The translations under genes were made by a program, and so were the position numbers. From NCBI GenBank assembly GCA_947497315.1, contig CANMFX010000003.1, positions 620,001-684,000 on the forward strand: 64,000 bases of DNA, read 5' to 3'. Below the pieces are notes generated by a model. It was not told the origin of the DNA. It made no database searches and saw only the letters and a list, made by a program, of their open reading frames with translations. Shown here piece after piece: positions 46,301-53,564 of this stretch (the first letter of the stretch is position 1; every line of letters starts with the position of its first letter). Source of the stretch: an uncultured Sphingomonadaceae bacterium. GTDB lineage: Bacteria; Pseudomonadota; Alphaproteobacteria; Sphingomonadales; Sphingomonadaceae.

Positions 46301-48475
46301 TTCGCGGGTCAATTCCTCGACCAGCTTGCCGTTTCTGTCCAAAACCCGCGCCACGAGCGTGTTTTTGCGGTTTTTAATATCCAGGCCGCGCCAGATGCTG
46401 ATCTGTACCGATCCATTGGCGCTTTTCTCTTTGCCCTCATACGACAGAGGATTGACCTTTTCGCCGTTCAAAGAGAGTTCGACCCGTTGGCCCTTGCGAT
46501 GCTTCACCGCCGCCCGAAGCGACTTAACCCGGGGGTTATAGCCGGTTTCGGGGAAGACAAATGCAATGCCCGGGGCCTGCCCGGCCAGCCAGTTACGCTC
46601 GGCACCAGCAGCTTCCTGATCGGAGAGAATTTCGGGTTTCTCGTATTTTTTGGCAGTCGTTACTTCGCGTGCAACTACCTTTTTGGCCCGGAAATCTGCG
46701 CGTTTCAGGGCGCCTCCACGACCTTCGACAAAGCGCGATATGTCGCTGCCGGCGGCGCGCGTGTTTTGTGCGCAGTTAATCGGAGCCATATCAGCCGGGA
46801 AAGTCGATGGATCGACCTGAACGACGTGCAATCCGGGCCTGATGCCCTCAAAATGATAGCGGCCGTCTTCATCGGTGACGGTGTAGGTTCCGTCCTGCAG
46901 CATGACGCGAATACCGCCAATTCCTGCGGCCTTGCGCGGGTCAACGCTGCATCCGCCGTCGGTAATGCGGCCGATAATCGTGAATCTTTCGGAGATGCCG
47001 TCCCTTTCAATACGCACGGGCACACTGGCGACAGGGCTTTCGGCGCCGCGATTGTCGCGCGCCTGGGCCGTGTTGATCGCATCTCCGGGGCTGGCATCCT
47101 GACGGACTTCGGCCAAATAGGTGAGTAATCCGCTGCCTGCTGGGGGCAAAGCAGGGACGGTGACAGAGAAATTCTGTCCGTTGGGCTGCACAATGGGCGT
47201 TACGAGAGCGCCATTATAGCGAACAGTATCGATGCGCAGGCGCATCGCGTTCGGCAACTGGTCCTCGATCGTAACTGCGCCGGTTGTGCGCACCGGATCA
47301 CTGTTTTGCACGGTCACCCGGTACTGGAGGGCATCACCCGGGACGGCAATCGCGGTGGATACCTCCTTGGTGAGGGTAATCGGCACGCCCGGTCTGTCGA
47401 GCGGGACGTCGACGCGCACCGGCGCCGGATCATCCAGCGTGATGATCCCGCCATATGAGCCATCCACAATGGTGAAGGGCAGGCCGTCCGTTCGTCGGAA
47501 GCCGTCAAGCTCCTCAGGCGTGGCCGCCGAGGGCGCCGTATAGGGCGCTGGCGGCTCGATCAGCAGCCTGTACTGGCCGGGACGGGCAAACGGGAAGCGA
47601 TAGAAGCCTTCGGTGAAATTATACACATTGCCGCCGCTATCGGTCACGGATCCGCCGGAAATCACTGTGCTGGGGAACACAGAGACGCCGTCATCACCGA
47701 AAACTTCAGCTGGCAGGCCCGTGGCAACGTCTATGAGCGTTACCCGTGTGCCATCGACAGGGGTACCATCACCGCTGTCGAAGGTTTCACCAAAGGGATC
47801 GATCAAAATCCCGATTTCGACTGTGCCGATGGCACTACCGCTGACCTCATCAATACCGACGTTGAGCATATCGCCGGGCTGCACAGACAGAACGCAATCG
47901 CTCTGTACTGGCGCGGGCGGTATCGCTGCGGTATTGATCATGCCAACGAAACGACCGCTATTCACCTCGGTTTCGATGATGTTGATCGTCTCGCGGTCGC
48001 CAGAAGGCGTCGTGAGGACAACATCGAAATTATCGATAGCGGCACTGTTCAGATTCTTGTTTGGGGCAAGAACTGAGACAATTAGGGGCTCTCCAGCACG
48101 GATACTCGTGGTTTGGGCAATGGCAGCCGGACTGGTATTGGTTCCAGCGAACGCGCCGCGGAGTTCAACCGGGACATTGCCGCTGGAGCCTCTGCAGATT
48201 GTTCCCGGAAGATTAAGCTGTTCCGCGCCTGGCGGATCATCAAAACGATATAAAGTGATCTCAGGCGGCACTGTTGGGGGTGCGACAACCTGAATATCGA
48301 CGCGATTGGACGGGGTTTGCAGGCGCGTGCTGCCAACGTCCCACTCGGCCTCTGCGACATTGGTAATAAGGGGGAAGCTTTGGGCGTGCGCAGGAATCAT
48401 AGAGGCAGGCGCGATCATCGCCCCTGCAGCAAATGCCAGACTGACTGGCTTAATAAGATTGGTTAACCAACGCAT
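43376..48475 (-). CDS. Giant exported DUF11/SdrD-B protein with predicted C-terminal beta-barrel
   Basis: 1699 residues. Signal peptide to A-H-A-Q (~residue 32). Residues ~33-360 are beta-rich with N-V-A-E-A-E-W and paralogous to the N-termini of the small neighbours. DUF11-like domain ~365-495 (I-T-L-T-K-E-V-S-T-A, ending N-T-A-Q-A-R-D-N-R-G). SdrD-B/carboxypeptidase-regulatory-like domain ~500-570 (D-G-T-Y-T-V-T-D-E-D-G-R-Y-H-F-E-G). A further Ig-like region is followed from ~930 to the end by dense alternating strands (R-F-A-G-V-I-D-P-R-R-Y-Y, many Tyr/Arg) and a barrel-like C-terminus. Likely an outer-membrane surface protein; I cannot name a characterised homologue. Last gene of a four-gene minus-strand unit. 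Confidence 0.82.
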   Translation of the reverse strand: MRWLTNLIKPVSLAFAAGAMIAPASMIPAHAQSFPLITNVAEAEWDVGSTRLQTPSNRVDIQVVAPPTVPPEITLYRFDDPPGAEQLNLPGTICRGSSGNVPVELRGAFAGTNTSPAAIAQTTSIRAGEPLIVSVLAPNKNLNSAAIDNFDVVLTTPSGDRETINIIETEVNSGRFVGMINTAAIPPAPVQSDCVLSVQPGDMLNVGIDEVSGSAIGTVEIGILIDPFGETFDSGDGTPVDGTRVTLIDVATGLPAEVFGDDGVSVFPSTVISGGSVTDSGGNVYNFTEGFYRFPFARPGQYRLLIEPPAPYTAPSAATPEELDGFRRTDGLPFTIVDGSYGGIITLDDPAPVRVDVPLDRPGVPITLTKEVSTAIAVPGDALQYRVTVQNSDPVRTTGAVTIEDQLPNAMRLRIDTVRYNGALVTPIVQPNGQNFSVTVPALPPAGSGLLTYLAEVRQDASPGDAINTAQARDNRGAESPVASVPVRIERDGISERFTIIGRITDGGCSVDPRKAAGIGGIRVMLQDGTYTVTDEDGRYHFEGIRPGLHVVQVDPSTFPADMAPINCAQNTRAAGSDISRFVEGRGGALKRADFRAKKVVAREVTTAKKYEKPEILSDQEAAGAERNWLAGQAPGIAFVFPETGYNPRVKSLRAAVKHRKGQRVELSLNGEKVNPLSYEGKEKSANGSVQISIWRGLDIKNRKNTLVARVLDRNGKLVEELTREVHYSASPLNAELLKDKSVLIADGVTRPILAVRLTDRDGRPAHHGATGDFSVPAPYAPAIEVDAQQANQLSGLERGAPVWRVEGDDGIAYIELAPTTASGSVSVTFPFRDGEVSREQRIETWLDPGDRPWTVVGFAAGTVGFNTLDERLEDLTKDDDNINLDGRVALYAKGRVTGKWLMTLSYDTDKEEDETRFAGVIDPRRYYTVYADRSEQRYDAASVRRLYLKLERPQFYALFGDYETGINEPELARYQRAFNGVKAEYRSDQVSALAFGADAANRFRREEIQGNGLSGPYALSTRDIIANSERITLETRDRLRSDRIVERKELTRHIDYDIDYLAGTLRFREPILSRSSGLDPQFIIAEYEVLGVGGRDLNAGGRLTYESKDKKFKIGATAIHDENESVKSDLVGVDVRYRPNLKTEFRAEVASSDSEDKTADVLNGEPRGADSAVAWLVEAEHHGSNFDVLAYVRQQSAGFGLGQLNAAESGTRKFGIDTRVRLSDKLSLAASGYQENFLTTDARRRSGTAEIEYRSDDTALRAGVVHAEDRLSDGSVNRSTLARLGATQRLFDGKLELDAQTEFALGGQDESIDFPARHSVTARYAITNDIKLVGTYEIADGENIDARTARIGVDVAPWDGARAVVSANQQEITEFGPRTFAAYGLTQSIPLDDKWTIDFSLDGNETLGGFDRSDVINDEQPVASGGFLGNDGSLTEDFVAVTAGATFRTDDWSWVSRAEYRDGDISERYGFTSAVLKQIGEGSALGALGSIFVAEDETGTSTRVIEAEASWAHRPADSQWSWLEKLEFREDRVRNATAGTSGPIGGAPLLVNGDVTSRRIINSLSVNYTPIDADDGIFTEAGEYSFFWGSRYVFDKFGEDDVEGWSNVVGADVKFDLSDTIDIGGQATARIGTDFDTIAYSGGPSIGITPFKNGYISLGYNVVGFEDRDFEESRYTRDGPFITFRLKFDQQTLGSLGL

Positions 48476-48535
48476 CCAAAAAGGGGGAGGCGGCGACTTC
48501 CCGAATGACCGGAAAGCCGCCGCTATCCTCTATTC

Positions 48536-49636
48536 TTAGTCTACCGTTGCCCGGAAGAGCAGCGTTTCGGTAACGCCGGCAGCAACATCGCCGAGATCAC
48601 CGGTGATAACACCTGATGATTCTGACAAAGTACCTGCATCGGCATTTGTACCCGTGCCATCGCAGGCAAGGGCAGAACGAACACCATTAGCCGCCGGAAT
48701 GGTGGCTGGTCCGGTTACCGGCGCGGTTGCATAGAAGGACAGATCCAGGGCGGAAATGTCATCCGAAATGCTGACGCTGGTAGCAGTTGCACTGCCCGTC
48801 GCGTTGGTCACGGCGATACAATATTCGATAACCGCACCCGGAATGGATTTCGGGTTCGTGCTGCCGTTTACCGGATCCCACAATACGGAGCTGGATTTCA
48901 CTACGCTGACATTAGCAGCAGAAATCACGAAGTTATCCGTGTCGGATGCCGATGCGTTGACATAGACGTTATCGATATTCGCTGCGTTGACGGTACCATC
49001 TTCGGTATTGGCACCTGCGTTGACGGTATAGTCACCACCAAGGCTTCCGCCTGTAGCACCCTCTTTAATGGTCGCGGTCAGCGTGATGCCTGCGGCGTCA
49101 CCGGTTGCAAGACCAAGCGGGATATCACCGACAATGTAGACGGTCGCATTGGCGTCTTCAGCCAGCTCGTCAATGAATGTCGCGGTGTCTTCCGCCGGCT
49201 GATAGCCAGGAGTTGCGCCGGATTCGACGAAGATGAGAAGCCCGGTCACATCAAAGTCGTCGGTGCCGCTAAATGGCGTCGCGGCTCCGGTTGTTTGCTG
49301 TGTAGCGCTCAGTTCAAAGTCAACCACATCGTTTGAATCGTTGGTCACCGTGTAGGTCAGGAAGGCCGGATTAGGCGCGCCTGCCGTCTGGCCTGGCGTA
49401 ACCGATTGGGCAGCACCATTGGCTTCCGAAACGGTCAGGTCGAGCTTACGGTCGACTGTGAACGTGTCTGAATCGGTTTCAGCCGTCTGAGACACGCCGC
49501 CAACCTGATAGTTAACGGTGACGTTGTTGGTAATCGCGTCGCCTGCGGTTGTTCCTGCAGCAAATGCCGGGTTTGCACCCAGCATTGCGGCAGTAACAGT
49601 GCCTGTGGCAACGAGAAGTTTCAGTTTACTGGTCAT
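48536..49636 (-). CDS. Secreted DUF11-like surface protein
   Basis: 366 residues. Signal peptide to A-F-A-A (~residue 26), then A-G-T-T-A-G-D-A-I-T-N-N-V-T-V-N-Y, D-S-D-T-F-T-V-D-R-K-L-D-L-T-V, and a second beta-domain with V-V-K-S-S-S-V-L and I-P-G-A-V-I-E-Y. Strongly acidic, Thr/Ala/Gly-rich, one Cys pair near the end. It shares its N-terminal and central design with the 347-residue gene upstream. There is no barrel and no LPXTG anchor, so it is exported and possibly polymerised or captured on the surface. Role unknown. The 60-base gap to the giant gene holds no terminator. Confidence 0.8.
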   Translation of the reverse strand: MTSKLKLLVATGTVTAAMLGANPAFAAGTTAGDAITNNVTVNYQVGGVSQTAETDSDTFTVDRKLDLTVSEANGAAQSVTPGQTAGAPNPAFLTYTVTNDSNDVVDFELSATQQTTGAATPFSGTDDFDVTGLLIFVESGATPGYQPAEDTATFIDELAEDANATVYIVGDIPLGLATGDAAGITLTATIKEGATGGSLGGDYTVNAGANTEDGTVNAANIDNVYVNASASDTDNFVISAANVSVVKSSSVLWDPVNGSTNPKSIPGAVIEYCIAVTNATGSATATSVSISDDISALDLSFYATAPVTGPATIPAANGVRSALACDGTGTNADAGTLSESSGVITGDLGDVAAGVTETLLFRATVD

Positions 49637-49703
49637 TACTGTACTCCTGTTTCACTCTATTGTGGATCGCCTTACCCCCGCGGCGATCCGATACGGTTTG
49701 CGG

Positions 49704-50192
49704 TCATTTTACTGTTCCGCGAAATACAAGTTTCCCTTCCGAACCCACTGAAAGAGAACGATTAAATTTCCACTTGATATGCGTTACGTCGCTCATCAGG
49801 GCAGGGCGAACCTCCCCGTTTGCGCGCGTATAGGTAAGGGCCGAAAGCGGCCCCCAGTTTTTGCCTCCGTCAACGGAGACAATTTCGGTGCCATCAGACG
49901 TTCCGTTGAACGCGACCGCTTTGGGGAGCGGGTTGGTGACAGAGAAATCGGTGGCTGGCGTGCTGCCAACATTCTTATATTTGACAACGAAGACGAGATT
50001 ATCGCCTGGAATGACCGTTTTGGGCTCTTCCAACATCACAGAGGTTTGCCCGTCCGCGTTCTCGATCTTGCGTTCGACAAAAACATCACTGGAAAGCGCG
50101 ACATTATTTGCAGCCATGGCCACGCCGGGTGTGATCCCCGGGATTGCCAAGGCTGCAAGCATTGCTAAACGTTTCAAAAGATTGATTTTCAT
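49704..50192 (-). CDS. Small exported DUF11-domain protein
   Basis: 162 residues. Signal peptide to A-M-A-A (~residue 28). One DUF11-like domain: V-I-P-G-D-N-L-V-F-V-V-K-Y-K-N-V-G-S-T-P-A, then V-T-N-P-L-P-K-A-V-A-F, ending with G-K-L-V-F-R-G-T-V-K. This is the shortest member of the four-gene set, and its ending F-R-G-T-V-K resembles F-R-A-T-V-D and F-Q-V-T-I-D in its neighbours. The start lies 13 bases after the stop of the upstream gene, so both are surely co-transcribed. Confidence 0.82.
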   Translation of the reverse strand: MKINLLKRLAMLAALAIPGITPGVAMAANNVALSSDVFVERKIENADGQTSVMLEEPKTVIPGDNLVFVVKYKNVGSTPATDFSVTNPLPKAVAFNGTSDGTEIVSVDGGKNWGPLSALTYTRANGEVRPALMSDVTHIKWKFNRSLSVGSEGKLVFRGTVK

Positions 50193-50205
50193 CCGTTTTT
50201 GTTCC

Positions 50206-51249
50206 TCAATCTATCGTTACTTGGAAAGTGATGGTGCGGGTCTGGCCGCCCGGAACCGTGCCCAGGCTGATTGCAATCTCGCTGCCGTCAAATGACCCTG
50301 CGTCAGCATCGGCATCGCTGTCTGTCAGGTTTGCGCCTTCCAGAGTGATGCTTTCCGCGGTGTAGGTGGTGTCAGTGGGTATATCGTCGGTGATATTCAG
50401 GTTGGTCAGGCTGCCTGATCCCGTGATTGTAGCAACGAGCTGATAAGTAATGGTTGCGCCTGGGACCGGCTGATTTCCGCCAAATTGATCGGTCACAGTC
50501 GCACTTTTTACCAGCGCGACCTGCGCCGCCTGTATCAGGAAGAAGCTGCTTGCTTCGCCGTCGGCGCCGGTTGAACCGACAACGGCGTCACCGCCGCCAT
50601 CACCTTGGCCGGCAAAACTGGTGCCAGGCGTGCCGCTTCCTGTAATAGCCACGGCGGACAATTCGACTTCTGCGCGTTGCCCGTCTGTTGCGGATACCGG
50701 GATATCCGACAATATGAAGACGTTTACGCTAGCATCCGGTGCCAATACCGGATCATTTGAACCGGGCGAATAAATCGTATCAACACCGGGATCAAAAACA
50801 CCATTGTCGTCGGTATCCAGATAGATAACGGCGTTGGTGGTATCGAAATCGTCGCCGCCCTTGGCTGTATCGGCTGTGAGCGTAAAGGCTTCATTGCCGT
50901 TGCCAGTGTTGGTAACTTGATAGGTTGTAACTTGCTGTGTGGCACCGCTATCTACAGCAATGTCACCCGGGTCGGCTGATGCGACTGTGACATCAAGCAG
51001 TTCGTCGACGGTAATGGTTACGGTATTTGAATCGATAACGACAGGACCGCCGGGACCATCGTAGGACGCTTGGGCGGTATTGAGAATATCCGTGCCAGCT
51101 ATCGTGCCAGCGGCATTGGCCGCGGACATGCCCACTGTCCCCAGCGTCATGACGGACAGCGTGGCGGCCAGCGTCATGGCACCGCGTTTTGCTATCGCGC
51201 CAACAGGCTGAAGACAGCCCGTCAAACATGCTTTTCCTACATAATTCAT
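50206..51249 (-). CDS. Secreted DUF11-like surface protein, first gene of the operon
   Basis: 347 residues. An extended signal peptide (n-region ~24 residues, hydrophobic core M-T-L-A-A-T-L-S-V-M-T-L-G) is cut near A-N-A-A. The mature protein starts A-G-T-I-A-G-T-D-I-L-N-T-A-Q-A-S-Y, then S-N-T-V-T-I-T-V-D-E-L-L-D-V-T-V. The second domain has V-A-L-V-K-S-A-T-V and V-P-G-A-T-I-T-Y-Q-L. Very acidic with D-T-D-D-N-G-V-F-D-P-G-V-D, a calcium-loop-like aspartate cluster around residue 150. It is paralogous to the 366-residue gene and heads the minus-strand unit behind a long control region. Confidence 0.82.
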   Translation of the reverse strand: MNYVGKACLTGCLQPVGAIAKRGAMTLAATLSVMTLGTVGMSAANAAGTIAGTDILNTAQASYDGPGGPVVIDSNTVTITVDELLDVTVASADPGDIAVDSGATQQVTTYQVTNTGNGNEAFTLTADTAKGGDDFDTTNAVIYLDTDDNGVFDPGVDTIYSPGSNDPVLAPDASVNVFILSDIPVSATDGQRAEVELSAVAITGSGTPGTSFAGQGDGGGDAVVGSTGADGEASSFFLIQAAQVALVKSATVTDQFGGNQPVPGATITYQLVATITGSGSLTNLNITDDIPTDTTYTAESITLEGANLTDSDADADAGSFDGSEIAISLGTVPGGQTRTITFQVTID

Positions 51250-51592
51250 GAACTTGATATGCAGGAGAAAGGCAAATATTTCGTAAAGATGACGTCAAAA
51301 AGTCGTTGCCGTCATTTCAAATAAAACCCATATAAAACAGATACTTAACATATATTTCAGCAGGGAATGTAACGTTTGCTTAATGCCATCTTAACTGTAA
51401 CGATTTGTAACATATGTTAAACTGTGTAACACTTTCATCCGAAATGGGGGCTTCGCAAAACCGTGGTTTCAAATTGGCCTATTGGGTCAAGTTGACGCCA
51501 GATCGGTCATCGGGCTTGCCGGAATTTCGCAATCAAATCAGCGACCCAATAAGCGGGAAGCAAATTTTCTTTGAATCTTTGCAAGAGTGTTG
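51250..51592. promoter_or_regulatory. Control region of the DUF11 operon
   Basis: About 340 gene-free bases upstream of the minus-strand operon. Contains TTAA-N7-TTAAC at 51380-51395 (CtrA-type site), four TGTAAC repeats (51368, 51396, 51406, 51425), a perfect 12-bp palindrome TAACATATGTTA at 51408-51419, and a related TAACATAT at 51346. The site cluster lies 120-180 bases upstream of the first start codon. Binding and the regulated strand are inferred. Confidence 0.55.
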
Positions 51593-51619
51593 TTGACAGT
51601 CAGGCAGAGCTCTTATACT
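51593..51619 (+). promoter_or_regulatory. Probable promoter of tRNA-Asp
   Basis: TTGACA at 51593-51598 and TATACT at 51614-51619, 15 bases apart (slightly short), 45 bases upstream of the tRNA. Confidence 0.6.
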
Positions 51620-51663
51620 TGCGCTTCTCCACTGCATATCCCGGCGAACATGCCGGTGCATAA

Positions 51664-51740
<77 letters not shown>

Positions 51741-51767
51741 TTGCCTCAAAAAGAGGTTATTGGCGGT

Positions 51768-52019
51768 TCAGGAACGGAATTTCCCGGTATTTATCCATAG
51801 CAACAGCGGTTTGATGGGATATATCCAGATAATCCCGGCGATCACGTAGATCGGAAGCTGCAACCAGAAATTCAGATCGCTGATCCTGTCGATCAGGCTG
51901 ACAACAATACCGCTCCAGATCAAAACGAAGACCAGCATCAAAATCACACCAACAGGAGCGCGCCAATTGGGTGCATCTGGCGGATTGTAAGGCAGTTTCT
52001 TGTCCGGATCTGTCGTCAT
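51768..52019 (-). CDS. DUF2842 small membrane protein
   Basis: 83 residues. A short polar N-terminus (K-L-P-Y-N-P-P) is followed by two membrane helices (~20-45 and ~50-75) with W-I-Y-P-I-K-P-L. This matches the DUF2842 family found almost only in alphaproteobacteria; its function is unknown. It overlaps fthC by four bases and is probably the last gene of the zapA-6S-fthC unit. Confidence 0.85.
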   Translation of the reverse strand: MTTDPDKKLPYNPPDAPNWRAPVGVILMLVFVLIWSGIVVSLIDRISDLNFWLQLPIYVIAGIIWIYPIKPLLLWINTGKFRS

Positions 52020-52636
52020 GACGTCATGTCAACCCTTTGAATTATTTCGGATTCTGTCACAATCATCTCCAAAGTGACGTCATGAGGCTGCATCGGGATA
52101 TTTTCCGCTTCCTGTACAGACCAGGCGAAACCTATTCGCGTCGCTTTCGGGTATTTTTCAAAGGTCCGATCATAATGCCCTTTGCCTTGTCCGAGTCGGC
52201 CCAGGGATCGGTCAAAAGCAATCATCGGAGTGATGATAAGGTCTGGCGTGACGGCGGGACAATCGGTGCTTGGCTCCGAAATATTCTGATATCCCGTTTC
52301 CAGCAATTCGAGATTGTCCACTTGTCGAAATTCCAATGGAGAGTCGCCGATAACTGCTGGAAACGCTATGGTTTTTCCTATTTCGATACAATATTCAGCC
52401 AGCCTGGCTGTTGGGGCTTCGGAGCCCATTGCGCTATAGAGCGCGACGATTTCACTCTGCTCGATCAGCTTTGCTAACGGCGAGGGCGGACGGCGAAAAG
52501 CCAAGCCCTTTGTCGCTACATCCAACTGGCTATAAAAAGCATCGCGCCGCCGCCTATACTCTTCACGTAAAGTCTTCTTTTTATCTGATAAGCTATTCAA
52601 AGATAAATCTTTCTTGGAGAAAGGTGACGGGACCAC
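52016..52636 (-). CDS. fthC: 5-formyltetrahydrofolate cyclo-ligase
   Basis: 206 residues from a GTG at 52636. ATP-dependent conversion of 5-formyl-THF to 5,10-methenyl-THF. Typical points: K-K-K-T-L-R-E-E-Y-R-R-R-R, the substrate/ATP segment A-F-D-R-S-L-G-R-L-G-Q-G-K-G-H-Y-D-R, and I-G-F-A-W-S-V-Q. The stretch of ~15 residues before K-K-T-L-R is poorly conserved, so the exact start is uncertain. Folate enzyme downstream of 6S RNA, as in many proteobacteria. Confidence 0.93.
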   Translation of the reverse strand: MVPSPFSKKDLSLNSLSDKKKTLREEYRRRRDAFYSQLDVATKGLAFRRPPSPLAKLIEQSEIVALYSAMGSEAPTARLAEYCIEIGKTIAFPAVIGDSPLEFRQVDNLELLETGYQNISEPSTDCPAVTPDLIITPMIAFDRSLGRLGQGKGHYDRTFEKYPKATRIGFAWSVQEAENIPMQPHDVTLEMIVTESEIIQRVDMTS

Positions 52637-52654
52637 CAGGGTCGTTTGCCGGAA

Positions 52655-52795
52655 AATCCTCTGACGCCAATTACGTCAGGTGGGCGCCATATGCTTCGAA
52701 CCCGACTTCCAAAAAGTCCGCAATCCGAGCAGGGACAGCTCCCTTGGATGTTATATCGCCTCAGGGATGTTCGCTTCTGGCTCGTGCCAGGCAGT
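52655..52795 (-). ncRNA. ssrS: Putative 6S RNA
   Basis: The gap between zapA and fthC is where 6S RNA lies in many proteobacteria. On the minus strand the gap can fold into a long rod: an apical hairpin AGGGA-GCTG-TCCCT, enclosing ATCC/GGAT, further CGAA/TTCG closure, and a 3' hairpin CTGACG/CGTCAG (52661-52679) followed by AGGATTTT. 6S mimics an open promoter and binds sigma70 RNA polymerase. The boundaries are estimates, and the call rests on synteny and foldability only. Confidence 0.6.
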
Positions 52796-52811
52796 ACCCG
52801 TCAACAGCTAT

Positions 52812-53177
52812 CTAGGGGTTATTGGCGCCTTGCTCAAGGCTGTTCGCAAAGGCTTCGGCACGATCTGCCAGTTTTTCAAGTGCCAGCAGCACGCGTTCAT
52901 CCTCGGCATCATTGGTTTTCTGCGGCTTGTTGGCAGGAGGGATCGCTGCCTGAGGTGTTGGGCTATTGCCCTGCGCTGTTTTGGTGCCATGCAGTTCATC
53001 GGCGAGCAAAAGCGATGTGAACAGCAGCATCCGGCTTTCTGTCAATCCCGCTGGATCGCCCGCTTCTCCCGCTTTTGCGTCCACCATGGCTCCCAATTTG
53101 CCGAGATGTTCCTCTTCACCGTCCTGACAGGTGACCATGAACGAGCGGCCACCAATTTCCAGCTTTACCTGTGCCAT
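52812..53177 (-). CDS. zapA: Cell division protein ZapA
   Basis: 121 residues. N-terminal ZapA head (V-K-L-E-I-G-G-R-S-F-M-V-T-C), L-L-L-A-D-E-L, then a C-terminal coiled coil (E-D-E-R-V-L-L-A-L-E-K-L-A-D-R-A-E). ZapA bundles FtsZ filaments at the division site. Preceded in the same direction by a coiled-coil gene two bases upstream and followed by the 6S RNA candidate. Confidence 0.93.
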   Translation of the reverse strand: MAQVKLEIGGRSFMVTCQDGEEEHLGKLGAMVDAKAGEAGDPAGLTESRMLLFTSLLLADELHGTKTAQGNSPTPQAAIPPANKPQKTNDAEDERVLLALEKLADRAEAFANSLEQGANNP

Positions 53178-53178
53178 A

Positions 53179-53370
53179 TTAGCGCTCCTGCCGGGCGATC
53201 AGCCCGTCAATCGTATGAATGGCCTGTTTCATTTCTTCTTTCAGGGCAGCATGCCGTTTTTCCAGTGCTGGATCGACCTGTGGGGCAGTTGTGGCTGCCT
53301 TGACCGTTTCTATGCGACTGAGCGCCCGCTCTATGCGACCGATCGCGAGGATCACTCGTTCGTTTTCCAT
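53179..53370 (-). CDS. Short coiled-coil protein encoded before zapA (DUF4164-like)
   Basis: 63 residues, nearly all helix: R-I-E-R-A-L-S-R-I-E-T-V, then H-A-A-L-K-E-E-M-K-Q-A-I-H-T-I-D. The size and place immediately before zapA fit the small DUF4164-type coiled coils seen in alphaproteobacteria. Likely a ZapA/ZapB-like helper, but this is inference from context. Two bases separate its stop from the zapA start. Confidence 0.75.
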   Translation of the reverse strand: MENERVILAIGRIERALSRIETVKAATTAPQVDPALEKRHAALKEEMKQAIHTIDGLIARQER

Positions 53371-53564
53371 GACTTGGTTCCGACTTATAAGTTATTGTGT
53401 TTCATTGGTAACAATCTCGGGCCGCTGCGTAAACACTAGATCGGTGAAGCGCAGCCTTGACGATATGAGCGCAGGCCAGCAAAGGGTGTGTCAAAATGGC
53501 GAATCGCTGGATTTCCGAAGTCCACTTTGTCACAACCTGATCACTGCTGGGGGATCCGCAAAAC

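Noticed and set aside
44312-47128. Long plus-strand ORFs (337 and 487 codons) opposite the giant DUF11 gene
   Set aside because: They are mirror frames of a GC-rich coding sequence whose minus-strand product has a signal peptide and recognisable domains.
51414-51596. 60-codon ORF in the DUF11 control region
   Set aside because: It overlaps the repeat cluster and has no ribosome site or family resemblance.
53423-53460. Regulatory hairpin between the zapA unit and tkt (GCTGCG/CGCAGC)
   Set aside because: The loop is large and the stem only six pairs; not better than expected by chance.
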